Positions 6,499 to 15,997 of a DNA stretch of 44,948 bases are shown here, one piece after another (the stretch's first letter is position 1; the number at the start of each line of letters is the position of its first letter). The stretch is taken from contig NZ_JAFLRH010000031.1 in the NCBI RefSeq assembly GCF_017310645.1, positions 1 to 44,948 of the forward strand. The letters are read 5' to 3'. The position numbers were made by a program, and so were the translations under genes. This DNA comes from Paradesulfitobacterium ferrireducens (GTDB lineage: Bacteria; Bacillota; Desulfitobacteriia; Desulfitobacteriales; Desulfitobacteriaceae). Under the pieces are notes generated by a model. It made no database searches. It had not been told where the DNA came from and saw only the letters and a program-made list of their open reading frames with translations.

Positions 6499-9276
6499 TT
6501 AGGAAAGCACTGCATTTTCCAGGGAATTTTCGAGCCAGGACTCCACCCCGGCTAAAACTTGCTCCCTTTCGGCACGGACATGCTTTAATAGCGGCAAGGA
6601 AGACAAGAACACCGAGCCATAACTTTTATGAATTACCCGGGCATCGAGCAAAATGACAATTCCCCGGTCGGCTTTTGAGCGAATCAAGCGCCCGAATCCT
6701 TGTTTAAACCGGATCACTGCCTCGGGCAAGAGATATTCCCGGAACGCATTATGCCCCTGAGCGCTTAGAAGTTCGGAGCGGGCTTCAATCAAAGGCAGAG
6801 TCGGCGGCCAAAACGGAAGCTTGACCATAATGACGCAGGAAAGCGGATCTCCCGGAATATCAATCCCTTCCCAAAAACTGTTGGCACCTAAAAGCACGCT
6901 TTGAGGATTGGCCAGAAATTGCTCCAAGACGGATTTCCGTCCCCCGTCAATTCCCTGTCCTAAAACTTCCACCCCGCTATGTTCCAGAAATTCAGTCAAA
7001 TACCCGTGGGTTTCCCGTAAAAAGAGGTGTGAGGTGAAAAGCACGAGGGTCCGGCCGCGCATCCGTTCAACCACGGAAGATATAAAATGGGCTACTTGGG
7101 CGCCTGAGAGGTTAACCCCCTCATGCAAATCCTTCACGACATAAAAACGCATTTGCCGCTCGTAATCAAAGGGGGACTCGACTTTAAGCGTTCTGGTGGT
7201 AAGGGGCAGGCCGTTTTCACGCAGAAAATGGCTAAAATCACCGGCGATACTGATGGTAGCCGAAGTAAGAACGGCAGTCTCCAGGCGGGAAAAAATTTTT
7301 TCAGCCAAAATTGCGCTTACTTCGACCGGAGAAGACTTCAAACACAAGGATGGAAAACGTTCAAGCCAGTCGACCCGTTCCAGGGTATCTTCCTCAAAGA
7401 TTAAGGACAGGACCTCGATAAACTCTTGCAAGCGGGCACAATTTCCGCCTAATTCATACAGGCTTTCTTCTAACAGTTCTACATCCTGCTTCGCCAGCAA
7501 AGATACGATCCTATCTAAGTTGGCGCTCACCCCCTGCAGTCTTTGACGCAAGTTTTCTGCCTGGACAGCAAATACTTCCCACCATGCTTGCCTGCGCTGC
7601 TCTGCCGTCAAGCGCAAAGTCTGCTCACTACCGATTATTCCCTTAAGAAACTCAAATAACTCGAAAGCTTGTGCCAGCACGGCTTGGCCCAGCTCCGGCA
7701 GCTCTGAAGCATCCGCATTAAAACTGATCCAGTCAAAATCGGGGAGTTCCTCTTCGTGTTTGCGCAAACGACTCTTTAAGTGCGCGATGAAACCGCCCCC
7801 GCCTTGGCGGTAGAGTTTATCCAGGAAAAGCTTGATCTGTTCCAGGCTAATCTTTACGGCCATTTGTTCGAGAGCCACTTCTTGAAAATGATGGGCCTCA
7901 TCGACCACAAGATATTGGTGCTCAGGGAGCACGTTATAATCGGCCCGCATATCGGAAAAGAGCAGGGAATGGTTGACAACAATCACATCAGCCTCTTCCG
8001 CCTGCTTGCGCGCCCGCAGTAAAAAGCAGATCCCCGAGTAGGGGCATCGTTTAGGGTAACATCCGTCCGTATCCGCGCCCACCCGCTGCCAAACGCCGTC
8101 AATCCCCTGGAAGCGCGCCAGCTCCTGCACGTCCCCGCTCACTGTTTGCCTTAACCAGGATAGAATGCTTAAGGAAGCCAGCCTCTCTTCCAAAGGCAAT
8201 TCTGAAATCGTCCCCAGATGTTCAGTCCACTTTTTAAGACAGAGGTAATTTCCTCTCCCTTTAAGGAGCGCCGATTGGAAAGGAAATGGCAGAGCCTGTC
8301 TGAGTAAAGGTAAATCCTTAGCATAGAGCTGTTCCTGCAATGGAATGGTATGAGTTGCCACCACAACTTTTTTCCCGGTTGTGCGGGCCCACCACAGGGC
8401 AGGAATTAAGTATGCCAAGGATTTCCCAGTGCCGGTCCCGGCTTCGATCACGGCATGGCCGGAACCTGTCAAAGCCGAAGTTACGGCTTCCGCCATTTTC
8501 ACCTGGCCGCTCCGGCTTTCATAGCCATTCAGGCTTTGTTCGAGAATTCCTCCGGGAGTAAAGCACCCGATCACCCAGTCCCGGTCTTCGGGTATCCGTG
8601 ACTTCGGCTTTTCCTCAAACCAGGCCGGGGATTCAGCCAGAATCAGACCGGTGCGAATGGGGCGGTCCGGGAAGGTTCGGATAATATGTTTGTGCAAGGC
8701 CTGGATAAAGCTCCTTCCTGACCATTCCTCCAACAAAGGGGCTGCTTGATCGAAGAAACTTTGATCCAGTTTACTTCCGTAGTCCCAGCAAGCCTCAAGC
8801 AATTTCCAGGCAGCCCAGGCATCCGCGCCGGCCCGGTGCCAGGATGGTGCTGAGGATTCGTTCAAATTGAGTTTATCCGCTAAAGTGCTCAAACGGTGAT
8901 TGGGCAGCGCCGGAAAAAAGATGCGCGCAAGCTCAAGGGTATCCCAGATTCCTGCCGGGAAAAAAGCTCCAATCGCTCTCTCCAAGAAACTTAAGTCAAA
9001 TGAGATATTGTGCCCGGCGATAATGGCTCCCTTAAGAAAATCCTTAATCTCTTCCCGGTAGTGCGCGATCGGTAAAGCCAATTGCAGTTCTGCTTCCGTA
9101 ATTCCTGTCAGTTTAAGAACTTTTGCGGGTACCCTATGCCGAGGGCGCACGCAAAAGACAAGCGATCTTACCGGCTTACCGTCTTCGATTCGCCAGGCTG
9201 CAAATTCTATAATTTCATCCCGGTAACAGTCAAGACCGGTTGTTTCAAGATCCAGGACCACAATCGGTTCGTGCAA
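6499..9276 (-). CDS. dinG: DinG-family ATP-dependent helicase with N-terminal DEDDh exonuclease
   Basis: Two-domain DNA repair protein like Bacillus DinG. Counting from the longest frame (GTG 9309), residues 15-170 form a DnaQ-type 3' exonuclease with D20/E22 (LDLETTG), D105 and H158/D163. The XPD-like superfamily 2 helicase follows: Walker A EAGTGTGKS near 290, DEAH at 470-473, and four cysteines (357, 417, 422, 428) that fit the iron-sulfur cluster of XPD/DinG enzymes. The start chosen is TTG 9276, because AGGAGAGGGGAG lies just before it while the GTG at 9309 has no ribosome site. About 925 residues. Confidence 0.9.
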   Translation of the reverse strand: MHEPIVVLDLETTGLDCYRDEIIEFAAWRIEDGKPVRSLVFCVRPRHRVPAKVLKLTGITEAELQLALPIAHYREEIKDFLKGAIIAGHNISFDLSFLERAIGAFFPAGIWDTLELARIFFPALPNHRLSTLADKLNLNESSAPSWHRAGADAWAAWKLLEACWDYGSKLDQSFFDQAAPLLEEWSGRSFIQALHKHIIRTFPDRPIRTGLILAESPAWFEEKPKSRIPEDRDWVIGCFTPGGILEQSLNGYESRSGQVKMAEAVTSALTGSGHAVIEAGTGTGKSLAYLIPALWWARTTGKKVVVATHTIPLQEQLYAKDLPLLRQALPFPFQSALLKGRGNYLCLKKWTEHLGTISELPLEERLASLSILSWLRQTVSGDVQELARFQGIDGVWQRVGADTDGCYPKRCPYSGICFLLRARKQAEEADVIVVNHSLLFSDMRADYNVLPEHQYLVVDEAHHFQEVALEQMAVKISLEQIKLFLDKLYRQGGGGFIAHLKSRLRKHEEELPDFDWISFNADASELPELGQAVLAQAFELFEFLKGIIGSEQTLRLTAEQRRQAWWEVFAVQAENLRQRLQGVSANLDRIVSLLAKQDVELLEESLYELGGNCARLQEFIEVLSLIFEEDTLERVDWLERFPSLCLKSSPVEVSAILAEKIFSRLETAVLTSATISIAGDFSHFLRENGLPLTTRTLKVESPFDYERQMRFYVVKDLHEGVNLSGAQVAHFISSVVERMRGRTLVLFTSHLFLRETHGYLTEFLEHSGVEVLGQGIDGGRKSVLEQFLANPQSVLLGANSFWEGIDIPGDPLSCVIMVKLPFWPPTLPLIEARSELLSAQGHNAFREYLLPEAVIRFKQGFGRLIRSKADRGIVILLDARVIHKSYGSVFLSSLPLLKHVRAEREQVLAGVESWLENSLENAVLS

Positions 9277-9440
9277 AAAGTTCTCCCCTCTCCTGAAGCC
9301 ATTGTACACATTTTATCTTTAAGAATCAACGAGTGCAGGATTTTCAAAGAAGAGAGCGAATAATGATTATGGACTGTCCTTAATGCATCGATTTATCACT
9401 TGCTAAAGATATTAATAGCAATGGGAAGAAGGGCTGTACT

Positions 9441-9950
9441 TTGCTTTGGAAATTACGGTTAAAGCGGAGATGGTTGGTGTGGGGATTGAGTTTACTCACT
9501 TCAATTTTCTTACTTACCGGCTGCACCGCTAAACCTTACCTAACCAAAGACAATGCTTATTCAATCATTTTTTACTCTGCTTCCGGTACCTGCCAAGTCT
9601 ACCCTCTTAAGCTCCCCTGGAACTCCAACATGGCTGTGGTGCAAAACTTATTGCTCGAATCCTCATTTGTCCTGGCTGACCTTTCGACTGCCACCCCCCT
9701 GCCTATCGCTTCAGACCGCACGGTCTTAAGAGCTGACTTTCCGGAAAGCCGGCCCATGGTTTTAACGATTGACCGCCAAAGTGTGAAGATGGACGTTAAA
9801 TCCATAGAGATTGAAGCGGAAGGGTCAAATGTTGGTTTAGTGACCATCAACAGCACCATGACTCTGCAAGGTATTGCGAATTCCAACCTCGGTCCTGCGT
9901 TAACTGAGCTTCTGGATATGCTTTCCAAAATCGACTCGGGCAAAGAATAG
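9441..9950 (+). CDS. probable lipoprotein of unknown function
   Basis: 169 residues from TTG 9441. A basic start (KLRLKRRW), a hydrophobic helix and the lipobox LLTGC give a lipoprotein signal; the mature protein would begin at the cysteine near residue 28. The remainder is beta-rich and has no recognised motif. It lies 24 bases before pabAB and is probably co-transcribed with it, but its relation to folate synthesis is unknown. Confidence 0.75.
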   Translation: MLWKLRLKRRWLVWGLSLLTSIFLLTGCTAKPYLTKDNAYSIIFYSASGTCQVYPLKLPWNSNMAVVQNLLLESSFVLADLSTATPLPIASDRTVLRADFPESRPMVLTIDRQSVKMDVKSIEIEAEGSNVGLVTINSTMTLQGIANSNLGPALTELLDMLSKIDSGKE

Positions 9951-9974
9951 ATTTGCCCACAAAGGAGCAGCTCA

Positions 9975-12002
9975 ATGGTCTTTATCCTCGACAACTTTGA
10001 CTCTTTTACCTTTAACCTCTACCAGTATTTCGGAGAGCTCGGCGAGGAGGTAATCGTAAAGCGCCGGGATGAATGTACTCTGGCCGAGATTGAAGCACTT
10101 AACCCTGAACTCATAGTCATCTCTCCCGGCCCCTGTACTCCGAATGAGGCGCTATTATCTTTGGATGTAATCCGTACCTTAGGCAGCCGGATTCCCATTT
10201 TAGGGGTGTGCCTGGGGCATCAGGCCTTAGGCCAGGTATTCGGGGCTAAGGTGGTGCGTGCGCGCCAACCTGTCCATGGTAAAGTTTCAATCATTAAACA
10301 CGACGGTAAGGGGGTGTTTGAGGGCTTGCCCTACCCTTTGCCGGTTACCCGGTATCATTCTTTGGCCCTTGATCGTTCCAGCATCCCTACCGTTCTGGAA
10401 ATCACCGCCGAAACGGACGAAGGCGAAATCATGGGAATTCGCCATCGCACCTTACCCCTGGAAGGGGTTCAGTTTCACCCCGAAGCTATCCTTACAGAAG
10501 CCGGGCATAAGCTTTTGGAAAACGCCCTCTTAAATGCCCGGACCTGGTTGCGTAATCAGGCGCCGTCCCCTTGGATAATGGAACCTCTGCCCTTATCTAC
10601 TCCTCCCCATGAACTGGTCTCTGCCCTGAGCTCTGCTTCTTACCCCTTTTTTCTGGACAGCGGGGAAGATTACGGGGATTTAGGGCGTTTCTCCTTTCTG
10701 GGCTGTAACCCGTTCCTGATAGCCAGCGCTTACCCCGGGCACACGGAAATCCAATGGCTTGTAAGCGGGATAAAAGAAACAATTCCTGCAGCCGGTCAGC
10801 AAAGCTTGGATGTTCTTAATTTACTGACCGCCAAATTCCAGGCACCGTCTCCCCCAGCCTTTCCTTTTGCAGGCGGAGCGGTCGGTTACCTGAGCTATGA
10901 CCTTAAGGATGAACTGGAAACCCTGCCCCTGCGTACTCAAGATGATCTTTCCTTACCGCTTTGGCGCTTTGCCTGGTATGACGGCATCCTTATCTATGAT
11001 CACCTGGATAAGACTTACCACCTGGCCGCCTGTGGCATGACTGAGGAAGGAAAATGTTCCGCAGCTTTGGCGGCTGAACGCTTAAAGGCATTGAAAGAGC
11101 TTGTCCTTTCTTTTCAACCCCCGGAATCTTTGGGGTTAGCACCCGCTGCCAAAGAACCGGATAAACGCTTGATTTCCTTAAGTGTTAGGAAAGACCAATA
11201 CTTATCCGATCTAAAGCGCGTGATCGAATACATTTACGCCGGGGACATTTACCAGGCCAATTTGACCCAGCGTTTTTCCCTCCCTTTTTCCGGAGATCCC
11301 TGGCAGCTTTACCGCGAGCTTCACACGTATAACCCCGCACCTTTTGCGGCCTTCCTGCCTTATCCTGATTTCCAGATTCTTTCAAGCTCCCCGGAACGCT
11401 TTGTAAAAATTGAGCCTACCGGGAAAATTGAAACCCGGCCGATTAAAGGAACCCGTCCAAGGGGTAAAACTGATAAAGAAGACCGCGCTCAGGCCGAGGA
11501 GTTATGGCACAGCCAGAAAGACCGGGCTGAACTGACGATGATTATTGATTTGGAGCGCAATGACCTTGGACGCATCTGCCGTTTTGGAACCGTTCGGGTT
11601 CCGGATTTGATCCGGCTTGAGAAATACCCCACTGTCTGGCATCTCGTTTCCACGGTTAACGGTCACCTGCAAAGCAGGCTGACTCCGAAAGACATTCTCC
11701 ACGCTATTTTTCCCGGAGGGTCAATAACCGGCGCCCCTAAAATCCGGGCTATGGAAATCATCGAAGAACTTGAACCTTATAAGCGGGGAATTTACACCGG
11801 AAGCATCGGTTACCTCGGATTTGACGGAGCTTGGGACTTAAATATTGTGATTCGCACCATTATCCTTAAGAACGGACAAGCCTATTTGCACGCCGGCGGG
11901 GGGATCGTGGCCGACTCTGTCCCAGAACGGGAATATGAAGAGACCCTTGACAAAGCCCAGGCGCTTTTCCGCGTCCTTAAAGGAGTAATGCCCCATGACT
12001 GA
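9975..12002 (+). CDS. pabAB: aminodeoxychorismate synthase, fused PabA-PabB
   Basis: Converts chorismate and glutamine to 4-amino-4-deoxychorismate for folate synthesis. 675 residues. Residues 1-195 are a class I glutamine amidotransferase with the triad C79 (GVCLGHQ), H168 and E170 (QFHPEA). Residues about 215-670 are the chorismate-binding component I. The motif PIKGT with Lys491 marks PabB rather than anthranilate synthase (PIAGT). Fusion of the two subunits is known in other bacteria. The ribosome site AAAGGAG precedes the ATG, and pabC overlaps the 3' end by 8 bases. Confidence 0.92.
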   Translation: MVFILDNFDSFTFNLYQYFGELGEEVIVKRRDECTLAEIEALNPELIVISPGPCTPNEALLSLDVIRTLGSRIPILGVCLGHQALGQVFGAKVVRARQPVHGKVSIIKHDGKGVFEGLPYPLPVTRYHSLALDRSSIPTVLEITAETDEGEIMGIRHRTLPLEGVQFHPEAILTEAGHKLLENALLNARTWLRNQAPSPWIMEPLPLSTPPHELVSALSSASYPFFLDSGEDYGDLGRFSFLGCNPFLIASAYPGHTEIQWLVSGIKETIPAAGQQSLDVLNLLTAKFQAPSPPAFPFAGGAVGYLSYDLKDELETLPLRTQDDLSLPLWRFAWYDGILIYDHLDKTYHLAACGMTEEGKCSAALAAERLKALKELVLSFQPPESLGLAPAAKEPDKRLISLSVRKDQYLSDLKRVIEYIYAGDIYQANLTQRFSLPFSGDPWQLYRELHTYNPAPFAAFLPYPDFQILSSSPERFVKIEPTGKIETRPIKGTRPRGKTDKEDRAQAEELWHSQKDRAELTMIIDLERNDLGRICRFGTVRVPDLIRLEKYPTVWHLVSTVNGHLQSRLTPKDILHAIFPGGSITGAPKIRAMEIIEELEPYKRGIYTGSIGYLGFDGAWDLNIVIRTIILKNGQAYLHAGGGIVADSVPEREYEETLDKAQALFRVLKGVMPHD

Positions 12003-12795
12003 AATCACCCTTCCTGAGACCGACCGCCTGTTGTTGTTCGGACATGGCCTCTTTGAAACGGTTCTTGTCACTGAAAGCGGGCCGGCTTTCCTGGATTTGC
12101 ATTGGCAGCGGCTGCAGCAGGGGGCCCGGATTCTCGGCCTTGAGCTTCCCTCCTTTGAAACGATAGAATCTACCCTTTATGAATCCGTACGCAAGCAAAC
12201 ACTTTCCCTTCCGTATGCCCTGCGCTTAACCTTAAGCGGAGGCTCTCCCGAGCATGATCAACCCTCTCAACTCTTTATAAGCTCCCGCCCGATTCCCTAT
12301 ACTCCGGATCAATACTCCAAGGGAATCTCGCTCCACCTCCTGCCCTGGCGTAAGAATGAATACTCCCCCCTGGCCATGGCCAAAACCGTGAACTACTCTG
12401 AGAACTATCTGGGGAAAAGAGAAGCCCTCCGTCAAGGATGCGACGAAGGGCTATGGCTTAACACCCAAAATAATCTATGTGAAGGGGCAGCGAGTAACCT
12501 GTTCCTGGTAAAGAAAGGGGAACTTTTTACCCCTGATCTTGCGAGCGGCTGCCTGCCCGGCACCCGCAGGGAACTAGTCTTCCGCTTTGCGGCTCAGTTG
12601 GGTCTAAGAATTCATCAGGAGCATCTCCCGCTTGAATCCCTGCTACAAGCCGATGAAGTGTTTATGACCAACGCTCTAATGGGGATTATGCCCGTTCAGC
12701 GCCTGGACGACACCGAGTTTCAGGTGAGCGCTCCGGATGACCAAAAGAGTGTCACCCGGGCATTAGCACTAGCCTATAAGAAATTATACAGATAA
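11995..12795 (+). CDS. pabC: aminodeoxychorismate lyase (PLP fold-type IV)
   Basis: Cleaves aminodeoxychorismate to p-aminobenzoate and pyruvate. 266 residues, usual for the family. The N-terminus [12 protein letters not shown] is typical of PabC, a lysine consistent with the PLP-binding residue lies in [17 protein letters not shown], and [15 protein letters not shown] and [12 protein letters not shown] match the PLP phosphate region. It overlaps pabAB by 8 bases, so the pathway steps are coupled. D-amino acid or branched-chain aminotransferases share this fold, but the context decides. Confidence 0.9.
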   Translation: MTEITLPETDRLLLFGHGLFETVLVTESGPAFLDLHWQRLQQGARILGLELPSFETIESTLYESVRKQTLSLPYALRLTLSGGSPEHDQPSQLFISSRPIPYTPDQYSKGISLHLLPWRKNEYSPLAMAKTVNYSENYLGKREALRQGCDEGLWLNTQNNLCEGAASNLFLVKKGELFTPDLASGCLPGTRRELVFRFAAQLGLRIHQEHLPLESLLQADEVFMTNALMGIMPVQRLDDTEFQVSAPDDQKSVTRALALAYKKLYR

Positions 12796-12796
12796 T

Positions 12797-12818
12797 AAGG
12801 GCAAGATTCCTTGCCCGC
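12797..12818. terminator. weak hairpin between convergent genes
   Basis: GGGCAAG (12799-12805) pairs with CTTGCCC (12810-12816) around a four-base loop. There is no real T run on either side, so terminator activity is uncertain. It lies between pabC and the convergent Dabb-like gene. Confidence 0.45.
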
Positions 12819-13081
12819 TAATACCGTTCCTCGAGGACGTCGAAGATTTGGGGAGTTGCCTGCTTAAAGGCGTTGTTTTCGCCGACGGTGCCGGTCCAAT
12901 CTTCGAAAACTGCGCGATTGTCCCACTTTGATACCACTACAAAATCATTGGTATTGGTTTGCTTGTTCAGAGAAGCATATTTAAAACCACTGACATCATC
13001 CATTGTGGACAGTCCGCTCTTGATTTCGGAGAGGATCCTATCTTGGTCTGGATGATTAAACGTATGAATGACTGTGAGCAT
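12818..13081 (-). CDS. Dabb / dimeric alpha-beta barrel protein
   Basis: 87 residues, cytoplasmic. The pattern MLTVIHTFNH...ILSEIKSGLSTMDDVSGFKYASL...NDFVVVSKWDN...FEDW fits the stress-responsive A/B barrel or ABM-like ferredoxin fold, which works as a dimer. These proteins range from monooxygenases to stress proteins, so no substrate is assigned. The ATG at 13081 follows AGGAGGG. Single-gene unit. Confidence 0.65.
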   Translation of the reverse strand: MLTVIHTFNHPDQDRILSEIKSGLSTMDDVSGFKYASLNKQTNTNDFVVVSKWDNRAVFEDWTGTVGENNAFKQATPQIFDVLEERY

Positions 13082-13266
13082 AATTATTCCCTCCTATAAT
13101 CTGATAATCTAAATGACTTTTCTATTATGTACCAAGGGCAAACGCTCCATACTTGGAACGTGGGGCAGCCAAAGCGCATAAGTTGTGATATACAACATTA
13201 CAGAAGCCCAACCACAAAATTTTCTGATAATTTTCTGAAGTTCCATTCGATATTTCCCTCAATTCG

Positions 13267-13275
13267 TGCTATACT
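13267..13275 (+). promoter_or_regulatory. extended -10 promoter of the 13326 gene
   Basis: TGC then TATACT is an extended -10 element; a weak -35-like TTCGAT lies about 18 bases upstream. The ribosome site follows about 35 bases later. Confidence 0.5.
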
Positions 13276-13325
13276 AGAAGCAGGGAAAATACTTCATCAA
13301 GGTTGGGCGCCAAAGGAGGATAGTG

Positions 13326-13640
13326 ATGAAGCTTGTTTACATGAGGACAGATTTTCCAAACGGCCGTTCACACATCCTAATGCGTGATGTCGAATCCCCT
13401 AATCCGGAATTAGTACATTTCGTTTTAGTTCTAACGAATAGAGGAACGATGTGGGTCGATGTTTTTTGGCCATACGATGAAGAATCGGAACGCTACACCA
13501 GACGCATCTCTGAACAGCAGTTTTGGCAGACGTTCCGGGATTGGCGGCTTAAGGGAGTTGTCCTCGGGGACAGTGGCAAAGTAGCTGAAATTTTAGCCCG
13601 TCGGCGTTTAGCCAAGAAAATACAGGAACAAGACGCATAA
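13326..13640 (+). CDS. hypothetical protein, 104 residues
   Basis: Not recognised. Starts at ATG 13326 after AAAGGAGGA; a GTG one codon upstream is an alternative. Soluble, with an alternating beta pattern (LVHFVLVLTNRGTMWVDVFWPYD) and a basic helical C-terminus (VAEILARRRLAKKIQ). The upstream extended -10 (TGCTATACT at 13267-13275) gives a plausible promoter, and a strong bidirectional terminator follows. An isolated, well-expressed-looking gene. Confidence 0.75.
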   Translation: MKLVYMRTDFPNGRSHILMRDVESPNPELVHFVLVLTNRGTMWVDVFWPYDEESERYTRRISEQQFWQTFRDWRLKGVVLGDSGKVAEILARRRLAKKIQEQDA

Positions 13641-13651
13641 ACCAAACACAC

Positions 13652-13695
13652 AAAAGGATGCAGACACGGCTTTCCGTTTCTGCATCCTTTTTCTT
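13652..13695. terminator. bidirectional terminator
   Basis: AAAAGGATGCAGA (13652-13664) pairs with TCTGCATCCTTTT (13679-13691), followed by a T-rich tail on the plus strand and by T on the minus strand. It serves the convergent genes on either side. Confidence 0.92.
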
Positions 13696-13728
13696 TTCTT
13701 ATCCGAAATGATTTATCCTCAAAAAGTT

Positions 13729-14166
13729 TTACTGGAGCAAATCCTCCCTGAGTCGTTCGAGCTGCTTCAAATGGTTGCGCTCATCCTCAAAGATGCCTGC
13801 CATAATTTCTTGCTCCGAAGCGCTGAGATGACTGGCTGAAAGTTCTTCCGCTTTAGCCAGTCCTTGATCTTCCCCGGCATAGAGTGCCTCCAGCATAGCG
13901 AGCGGTTCATTTTCGCGCAAGTGCTTGAGTTTGGTTTTCCAGCCTGCAATCATCCCGCCTAGTCCGGTCCCTTCCTGAACATGCCCGCCATTAGTCTGGA
14001 TAAAATAAGCCAGGCGGGTGGCGTGTTCCTTATGGTCGGTTAAAATCGCCACTAAATGATTGCGCAAAGGGCTGGCGGGAAGAGCGTCAATATAAGCTTG
14101 ATATTGATCAATGGCGATATGCTCTCCCATTAGGATTTGGCTCAAGATTTCGAACGAGCTTTTCAT
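13729..14166 (-). CDS. ferritin-like four-helix protein
   Basis: 145 residues, all helical. The repeated E/H pattern GEHIAIDQYQAYI, DHKEHATRLAYF, AGEDQGLAKAEEL and FEDERNHLKQLERL places Glu and His where ferritin-like and rubrerythrin-like proteins bind a di-iron centre. The C-terminal rubredoxin domain of rubrerythrin is absent. Likely iron or oxidative-stress related, cytoplasmic. The ATG at 14166 follows AAGGAG. It is separated from the neighbouring phosphodiesterase by 61 bases. Confidence 0.7.
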   Translation of the reverse strand: MKSSFEILSQILMGEHIAIDQYQAYIDALPASPLRNHLVAILTDHKEHATRLAYFIQTNGGHVQEGTGLGGMIAGWKTKLKHLRENEPLAMLEALYAGEDQGLAKAEELSASHLSASEQEIMAGIFEDERNHLKQLERLREDLLQ

Positions 14167-14227
14167 GGGCTAATCTCCTTAAATCAAAGTTTAACCATAG
14201 TGTTGCTCGTTCCCTGCTCTTTATGTA

Positions 14228-14710
14228 TTAAAAGTAATAATGGCGCGCCTTCAGCTCTCCCCCGTTAATTTCGAGCAAGCCGAACGAATACTGAGGTTCT
14301 CTTCTTTTGGCGGTAGGGGAACCCGGGTTAAAGAGCAGCACCCCGTCCTCTTCATTGAGGTAAGGAGAATGGCTGTGTCCAAACACAACTATTTGCACAT
14401 TCTCCCCGGCAAAGGCCCGGTAAGCCCGCTCCGGAGTGTTCCCGCGCAGGCCGCCGTGTCCATGGATCAGGCCGATGTTTATGCCGTCACAGGAGACAAT
14501 ATCCCGCTCGGGAAGCAGGATTTCCGGGCCGTCGCAATTTCCCTTGACGGCCCGCACCGGGGCCAACAGCATTAAATCCGCCAGAAAATCCGCCGACGTC
14601 AGGTCTCCGGCGTGCAAAATCAGATCAACCCCGCTTAGGGTCTCCCAGACCTGGGACGGCAATTTCTTGCCACTCACCATATGGGTATCTGACAGAACTC
14701 CAATTCGCAT
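14228..14710 (-). CDS. YfcE/MJ0936-family metallophosphodiesterase
   Basis: 160 residues, the usual size of this small calcineurin-like family. All metal-binding blocks are visible: D-x-H in LSDTH, GD in HAGD, GNCDG, GHGG and GHSHSP. Such enzymes hydrolyse phosphodiesters with two metal ions; the physiological substrate is generally unknown. The start is ATG 14710 after GGAGGGG. It directly follows the MFS exporter gene with a three-base gap, so it is probably in the mqnE-MFS-phosphodiesterase operon. Confidence 0.88.
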   Translation of the reverse strand: MRIGVLSDTHMVSGKKLPSQVWETLSGVDLILHAGDLTSADFLADLMLLAPVRAVKGNCDGPEILLPERDIVSCDGINIGLIHGHGGLRGNTPERAYRAFAGENVQIVVFGHSHSPYLNEEDGVLLFNPGSPTAKRREPQYSFGLLEINGGELKARHYYF

Positions 14711-14713
14711 TGA

Positions 14714-15997
14714 TTACCCCTCCCTGCGTGGCCTTGCCTGCAGCTTGCGCTGAAACGGCAAAATAAATCCGAGAAACACTAAGACCAGAAAACCACTAAA
14801 GGCAAACGTTTTCCTGGCACCCCATAAATGAGCCAAGCTCCCGGAAAAGAAGCTCCCAACGGGAGTCATCCCCCCAAACACGAGCGAGTATACACTCATC
14901 ACCCGTCCCCTAAGCCGGTTGTCTACCGTCATTTGGATTAAGGAATTGGCTGAGGCGGCAAAAACAATCATACACCACCCCATAAAAGCCAGGATCAAAG
15001 CAGCAGTCCCATAATTCACCTGAAATCCCAACAGGATTGAAAAAATTCCGAGTCCGCCCGCCCCTCCTAAAAGGATTGGTACCCGCGGGCCGAATTTACT
15101 TAGCAGAGCAACCGTTAAAGCCCCTAACATCGCCCCAAACCCCATGGCACTCATCAATAAACCGTAACCCAAAACATCCCGGTGCAGATCCATTTTAGCC
15201 AGGACCGGCACCAGAACATTAAAGTTCATAGCCAGAGGGCTTAAAACCCCAATCATTAAGATGCTTAAGAAAATCGGCGGGGTTCGTTTAATATAAAGCA
15301 AGCCCTCTTTAATCTCAGGCCACATTGGCTGCTGTTGCACGGGAGTATTTGAGCGGTCCGAAGGATTGGTTTCCACTTGCTTCGCAGGAAGTAAGAACAC
15401 CAAGATTAGAATAACCCCAATAAAACTAATCCCATTAATAATAAAACACCAGGTCGCTCCCCATAAGGCCATAATGATCCCGGCAATCGCCGGGCCGGCC
15501 AGGCGGGCGCCGTTAAAAATCGCTGAATTTAGGGCAATCGCATTCGTCAGATGCTTTTTTCCGACGAGTTCAATGACAAAAGACTGGCGCGCAGGCACAT
15601 CCACTGTATTGGCAATCCCCAGGACAAAGGCAATCAGAGCCAGCATCCAAAATTGAATGAGACCGCTCCCAACCAATGAAGCCAGGAGGAAAGCCAAGAT
15701 CATCATCACGGATTGCGTCAGGATTAGAATTCTCCGCTTAGGCAAGCGGTCAATCCAAACGCCGGCATGAAGGGAAAAAAGCAGCATCGGCAGAAATTGA
15801 AGAGCGCTCACCAAGCCCAAAAGAAAAGGAGAGTCCGTAATTTGAAGCACGAGCCAGGCTTGACCGACATTTTGCGTCCAAGTCCCGATTAAGGAGATAA
15901 TCTGGCCTCCCCAGAACCAGCGAAAGGGCGGATGAGTTAAAGCCGGGAAGGATTTCATGGCAAAAGCGTTTAGCTTATTCATAACGTTTAATAACAT
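14714..15997 (-). CDS. MFS exporter (EntS/MFS_3-like)
   Basis: 427 residues with twelve predicted membrane helices. The signature HPPFRWFWGGQIISLIGTW, then WIDRLPKRRIL between helices 2 and 3, and VIELVGKKHLTNAIALNS are typical of the MFS_3 subgroup, which includes enterobactin and macrolide exporters. Substrate unknown. The first ATG (15997) overlaps the end of mqnE by 23 bases; ATG 15982 (MNKLNAF) or 15958 (MKSFPAL) are shorter options, and neither has a strong ribosome site. Confidence 0.85.
   Translation of the reverse strand: MLLNVMNKLNAFAMKSFPALTHPPFRWFWGGQIISLIGTWTQNVGQAWLVLQITDSPFLLGLVSALQFLPMLLFSLHAGVWIDRLPKRRILILTQSVMMILAFLLASLVGSGLIQFWMLALIAFVLGIANTVDVPARQSFVIELVGKKHLTNAIALNSAIFNGARLAGPAIAGIIMALWGATWCFIINGISFIGVILILVFLLPAKQVETNPSDRSNTPVQQQPMWPEIKEGLLYIKRTPPIFLSILMIGVLSPLAMNFNVLVPVLAKMDLHRDVLGYGLLMSAMGFGAMLGALTVALLSKFGPRVPILLGGAGGLGIFSILLGFQVNYGTAALILAFMGWCMIVFAASANSLIQMTVDNRLRGRVMSVYSLVFGGMTPVGSFFSGSLAHLWGARKTFAFSGFLVLVFLGFILPFQRKLQARPRREG

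Noticed and set aside
13386..13395. A TGTCGAA 0A-box match
   Set aside because: It is inside a coding region with no promoter nearby; a seven-base match is expected by chance.
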